Assembly (NCBI GenBank): GCA_003150235.1
Contig: QAMW01000040.1
Span: 25,496-88,560, forward strand
DNA from: Bacteroidales bacterium
GTDB lineage: Bacteria; Bacteroidota; Bacteroidia; Bacteroidales; Muribaculaceae
Length of the DNA stretch: 63,065 nt
Direction: 5' to 3'
The stretch's first letter is position 1, and each line of letters starts with the position of its first letter. The position numbers and the translations under genes were made by a program. The notes beneath the pieces are model-generated. The model saw only the letters and a list, made by a program, of their open reading frames with translations, was not told where the DNA came from and ran no database searches. This document shows, one piece after another, positions 60,083 through 63,065 of this stretch.

Positions 60083-61492
60083 TTAATGCTCAGGCGATTG
60101 TTTCCCTTCATTCTCTTTTCCCGGTTTGAGATTCCGTTTATAATATTGTCGGAAAGTTTCATCGGGAGGTATGGGATTGGCATGTTCTTTTGCCCATGGG
60201 TTAAGAGATGAGTCGAGAATTTTTTCAGGAATGTGGCGCAGTGCCCACAATCCGGCTTTTTCAGCCATGGCAAGATTTGTGCTGTTTTTCAACAGGGGTA
60301 CAGCAAGTGCTTCCTCAACATTGTGAGTGAATTGACCGTAACCATGGTTGACTACTTCTTCTCTCCAGTAAAATATGAGACGAGGTATGGGAACTTTGAC
60401 CGGACATACGTTGCCACATGACCCGCAGTGTGTACATGAATAAGGAAGACGCGCATATCGGTAAAGGTCGTAGCTGGGTTCAAGTGCAAGCCCGATTGGA
60501 CCCATGTAGGGAGCATCGTAGCTTATGCCCGAAGTGCGCCGGAATACCGGGCATGTGTTCATGCATGCCCCGCATCTCATACATTTGAGCACTTCCCAAT
60601 AGTCAGGCGATATAAGGCGTTCGCTTCTGCCATTGTCAAGGATAACCAGGTGCATCTCCTGTCCTTCACGCGGACCGTGGTAATGGGAGGTGTATTGCGT
60701 CATGTCAAGTCCGAGAGCACTGCGGGAGAGCAACCGGATGAATAGCGGCAGGTCGCTCTGGCGTGGAATGACTTTTTCAAGTCCCATTGTGGCGACATAC
60801 AGTGGAGGTACGTTGGCACTGATATCGGCATTGCCCTCGTTAGTACATACTACTATGCCGCCTGTCTCCGCGATTCCGAAATTGACGCCTGACATGCCTG
60901 CATCGGCTTCAATATAATGCTTGCGCATGTCGGCGCGCATCACACTGTTGAGATAGTGGGGGTCATCTATGTCTTCGTCAGACCCGAGGGTGCGAGCAAA
61001 TAGTGCCGCGACATCGCTGCGTAGTTTATGTATGGCGGGCATCACGATATGTGACGGCCGTTGGTTATCAAGCTGCTGGATACGTTCACCGAGATCGGCT
61101 TCATAGATGTCGATTCCATGTTGTGCCATAAATTCGCGCATGTTGCACTCGTCCATGGTCATCGATTTGCCTTTGGTGACTGTTTTCACATTATGTTTAC
61201 GGAAAATCTCCAGTATTATCTCGTTATGTTCTTCCGCGTTACGTGCCCAATGGATATGTATGCCATGAGCTTCCGCGTTCTTGGTGAATTGTTCAAGATA
61301 GTAGTCGAGATTGGACAGCGTGTGAAGCTTTATCTGTGAGGCAAGTTCACGCATTTCTTCCCATTCAGGAATGGCTGATGCCACCCTGTCTCTTCTCATT
61401 CTTGCCTCCCAGAGGCAACGGTCGTGCATTTCGCGGTGAGCACGTTTTTTTATAAACTCGGCTCCGAGCTTAACCTGATTGACTTGTTTCAT
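60083..61492 (-). CDS. lutB: Lactate utilization iron-sulfur protein B
   Basis: The 469-aa protein has an N-terminal LUD domain (VKTVTKGKSMTMDECNMREFM, then NFGIAETGGIVVCTNEGNAD) and a C-terminal ferredoxin domain with two 4Fe-4S motifs: CMRCGACMNTCPVF (about residue 310) and CTHCGSCGNVCPVKVP (about 360). It is the electron-transferring subunit of the LutABC lactate oxidase. Its start overlaps the lutA stop by four bases. Confidence 0.96.
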   Translation of the reverse strand: MKQVNQVKLGAEFIKKRAHREMHDRCLWEARMRRDRVASAIPEWEEMRELASQIKLHTLSNLDYYLEQFTKNAEAHGIHIHWARNAEEHNEIILEIFRKHNVKTVTKGKSMTMDECNMREFMAQHGIDIYEADLGERIQQLDNQRPSHIVMPAIHKLRSDVAALFARTLGSDEDIDDPHYLNSVMRADMRKHYIEADAGMSGVNFGIAETGGIVVCTNEGNADISANVPPLYVATMGLEKVIPRQSDLPLFIRLLSRSALGLDMTQYTSHYHGPREGQEMHLVILDNGRSERLISPDYWEVLKCMRCGACMNTCPVFRRTSGISYDAPYMGPIGLALEPSYDLYRYARLPYSCTHCGSCGNVCPVKVPIPRLIFYWREEVVNHGYGQFTHNVEEALAVPLLKNSTNLAMAEKAGLWALRHIPEKILDSSLNPWAKEHANPIPPDETFRQYYKRNLKPGKENEGKQSPEH

Positions 61493-62244
61493 GGCTTCGC
61501 GTCTCCGTTTAAAATCTCAGTAAAATAGAACATTTTAAGATCAAGCCCGATTTTCCGTGCTATTGTCTGCTGATGAATAAGGCATGACATATCTTGTGAC
61601 GTGACATACCGGAATCCGTTACGTGCATAATCGCTCACTTTATCGCGTCCCTGTTGACCCGAGCATGAGGCATCCCAGATGGCGAAGATGCCTCCGAAAC
61701 CGCAACATTCATCGCGGCGTGTGGCATAGCCTACTTCAAGCCCGTCGACAAGCCGCAGTAAATCGGCGCATTTGTCAAATGGCTTCATCATCAGTTCGGT
61801 CGGTCGTGCCTCATGCAGAAAACGCAGAGAGTGGCACCCGTTATGCAATGCCACGCGGGCAGGAAATGACGGATGTCCGGGAAGCTCGGTAATTTTCAGA
61901 ATGTCGTGTAGAAACTCTACCGGGTCATAGACTGTAGCCCGGAAATGTTTGACTTCCGGAGTCTGTTCAACTTCGTTGAAATGGTATCTGAACTGATCGG
62001 TACATATCCCTGAAGGTACGACAACGTAATCATAGCCTTTGTCAGCGACAAACGGAGCAACCCCTTTTTCAAGCGTGCATGAATGTTTGATATATCCCAT
62101 GTCAAGTTCAGGTAGTCCACAGCAGGTGCCACGCTCGATAAACTCTACGTCGAGCCCGAGCTTTTTCAGAAGTCCGTAGGTGGATATCGCCGCCTGCGGG
62201 TAAATCGCATCAATATAGCATGGAACAAAGAACCCGATTTTCAT
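61489..62244 (-). CDS. lutA: Lactate utilization protein A (Fe-S, CCG motif)
   Basis: The 251-aa protein carries two cysteine-rich CCG domains: GTCCGLPELDMGY (about residues 40-52) and RRDECCGFGGIFA (about 187-199), with CHSLRFLHEARP in between. These bind an iron-sulfur cluster. It starts the lutABC operon, which would let the cell use lactate as electron donor or carbon source. No permease gene (lutP) is nearby. No convincing consensus promoter was seen in the 100 bp upstream. Confidence 0.95.
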   Translation of the reverse strand: MKIGFFVPCYIDAIYPQAAISTYGLLKKLGLDVEFIERGTCCGLPELDMGYIKHSCTLEKGVAPFVADKGYDYVVVPSGICTDQFRYHFNEVEQTPEVKHFRATVYDPVEFLHDILKITELPGHPSFPARVALHNGCHSLRFLHEARPTELMMKPFDKCADLLRLVDGLEVGYATRRDECCGFGGIFAIWDASCSGQQGRDKVSDYARNGFRYVTSQDMSCLIHQQTIARKIGLDLKMFYFTEILNGDAKP

Positions 62245-62345
62245 AATGTGTAAATGAATATTTTGATGTCACTTATGCCATCAAAACAAACATCAAGTTA
62301 ATTTTGTTTCGTGCCGCCGATTTTCACGTGATTGTAAAATAAGAA

Positions 62346-62380
62346 AGAGACTGTCTAACAACCAAAGTTAGGCAGTCTCT
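62346..62380. terminator. Hairpin at the inner end of the IS1182-like element
   Basis: AGAGACTGTCTAAC and GTTAGGCAGTCTCT pair over 14 bp with one mismatch around seven bases, followed by ATTTTT. It may be the element's terminal structure or a terminator insulating it from lutA. Confidence 0.6.
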
Positions 62381-62405
62381 ATTTTTATACCCAAAATCAG
62401 AAGAT

Positions 62406-63065
62406 TTAGGCTGCATTTGCCCCTATTGATATAAGTTTTGGGTAAAATTTTAAATGAGGGTTCGGATAAAGCTGTTTCGCTGTTCTTGAAGGCAAAAATT
62501 TGTCAAAAAATGAGGATTTTGCCCATGCCTGGGCCAGTTTCCTCAGATTATGAGAAAGCGCTTTCAGACCGAAGTCGATTTTCGCTCCGGTAAGCCCCTT
62601 TAGCCTGAGTCGTCTGAACCTGCCGCATTCCTTTATCTGTCCGAACACTGCCTCCGGTTCGATCGGGCGTTTGCTCCTGTGCTTGAGTCCTTGTTCGCTT
62701 GTAAGAAGTTCTCTTGCCCTGGCCTTATAGTCGTCAAGTGTGTGGTTCACTTCTATCTGCCGGTCGCGTCTGGATTTATGACATTGCCCCCTTAACGGGC
62801 AACCTTCGCACCGGCTGGCTCTGTAAACGCTGACCGTCTGCTGGTAGCCGCTTGCGGTATGGCGCTTTTCCTGACGGATAAATTTCATTTTCTGTCCCAT
62901 CGGGCAGACATAGAAGTCCTCGTCAGGATTGTAGAAAAGGTTTGACACCCTGAAAGGGTCGTTTCGGTAGCCGCGCCGCTGCTCGACATGGAACATGTTG
63001 TATTTGACATACGGGGTCATGCCGTTGCTGAACATGTACCCGTAGTTCTCCTCCGAGCCGTAACC
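62406..63065 (-). CDS. IS1182-family transposase, C-terminal part
   Basis: The frame is open at the right edge; about 220 C-terminal residues are visible. Typical IS1182/DDE_Tnp_1_6 features are YVCPMGQKMKF, a Cys cluster (ASRCEGCPLRGQCHKS), then ARELLTSEQGLKHRSKRPIEPEAVFGQIKECGRFRRLRLKG, which includes the third catalytic acid (E in PEAVFGQIK). The end reads DFGLKALSHNLRKLAQ. The DD residues would be in the missing upstream part. The visible portion has no stop or frameshift. Confidence 0.92.
   Translation of the reverse strand, partial: GYGSEENYGYMFSNGMTPYVKYNMFHVEQRRGYRNDPFRVSNLFYNPDEDFYVCPMGQKMKFIRQEKRHTASGYQQTVSVYRASRCEGCPLRGQCHKSRRDRQIEVNHTLDDYKARARELLTSEQGLKHRSKRPIEPEAVFGQIKECGRFRRLRLKGLTGAKIDFGLKALSHNLRKLAQAWAKSSFFDKFLPSRTAKQLYPNPHLKFYPKLISIGANAA

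Larger units (their letters stand above)
62346..63065 (-). mobile_element. IS1182-like insertion sequence, partial
   Basis: The element's 3' end lies near the hairpin at 62346-62380 and the transposase frame runs off the right window edge. The exact outer terminus and any target-site duplication are outside or not resolvable here. Confidence 0.7.

Noticed and set aside
1..63065. CRISPR array, tRNA or rRNA genes
   Set aside because: No regularly spaced repeats, cloverleaf structures or rRNA-like segments were noticed by reading; no covariance search could be run.

Overview
The window is chromosomal DNA of a Bacteroidota member, most likely order Bacteroidales and plausibly Muribaculaceae-like. 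The reasons are repeated promoters of the Bacteroidota form TTTG-N20-TAnnTTTG, an UpxY-type antiterminator heading a surface-polysaccharide operon, an Omp28-family protein, a eukaryote-type (GT3-like) glycogen synthase paired with an alpha-glucan phosphorylase, a DUF4290 gene next to murA, and OmpP1/FadL and OMP-beta-barrel families. The family-level assignment is inference.

Region 1 (1-13.1 kb, all minus strand) is a surface polysaccharide locus. A canonical promoter at 12963-12994 drives upxY, then a tight cassette of four small non-sugar genes (helical protein, RelE-fold-like protein, membrane-anchored helical protein with an apparent one-base frameshift, 110-aa protein). Next comes an AT-rich block (about 3.5-10.4 kb) with a glycosyltransferase, Wzx flippase, acyltransferase, pyruvyltransferase-like protein, Wzy-like polymerase and a GT4 enzyme. 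A palindromic terminator, a DUF1972-type glycosyltransferase, a candidate toxin-antitoxin pair with a PARP-like ADP-ribosyltransferase fold, and rfbA follow. A four-helix-bundle protein runs off the left edge. Patches of a degenerate ACTGAAAACTGA repeat lie at both ends of the locus.

Region 2 (13-38 kb) is mostly housekeeping: an MFS exporter, a 192-bp MITE-like repeat, OmpP1/FadL, a PMCA-type Ca2+ ATPase, pyrB-pyrI-flavin reductase-glyA, plsC, an Omp28-like secreted protein, a TnpR-passenger-like protein, kup, and a receiver/PEP-synthase-like fusion protein behind a palindromic promoter. A coiled-coil protein, dipeptidyl peptidase IV, a conserved membrane protein, miaA, a secreted unknown and a PepSY-like lipoprotein complete it.

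Region 3 (38-50.8 kb) holds glycogen synthase and phosphorylase, two small unknown genes, rplS, an OMP beta-barrel protein divergent from a histidine kinase/response regulator pair, a GH13 amylase-like protein with altered catalytic motifs, a 55-bp deletion derivative of the MITE-like repeat, and a LuxR-type regulator.

Region 4 (50.8-63 kb) holds proS, an Arn-like lipid modification module (two GT2 enzymes, an ArnT-like GT-C enzyme, and a frameshifted polysaccharide deacetylase), the DUF4290-murA-rimM group (MurA carries Asp in place of the catalytic Cys), the lutABC lactate-utilization operon, and the 3' part of an IS1182-like transposase that runs off the right edge. No rRNA, tRNA or CRISPR array was seen.
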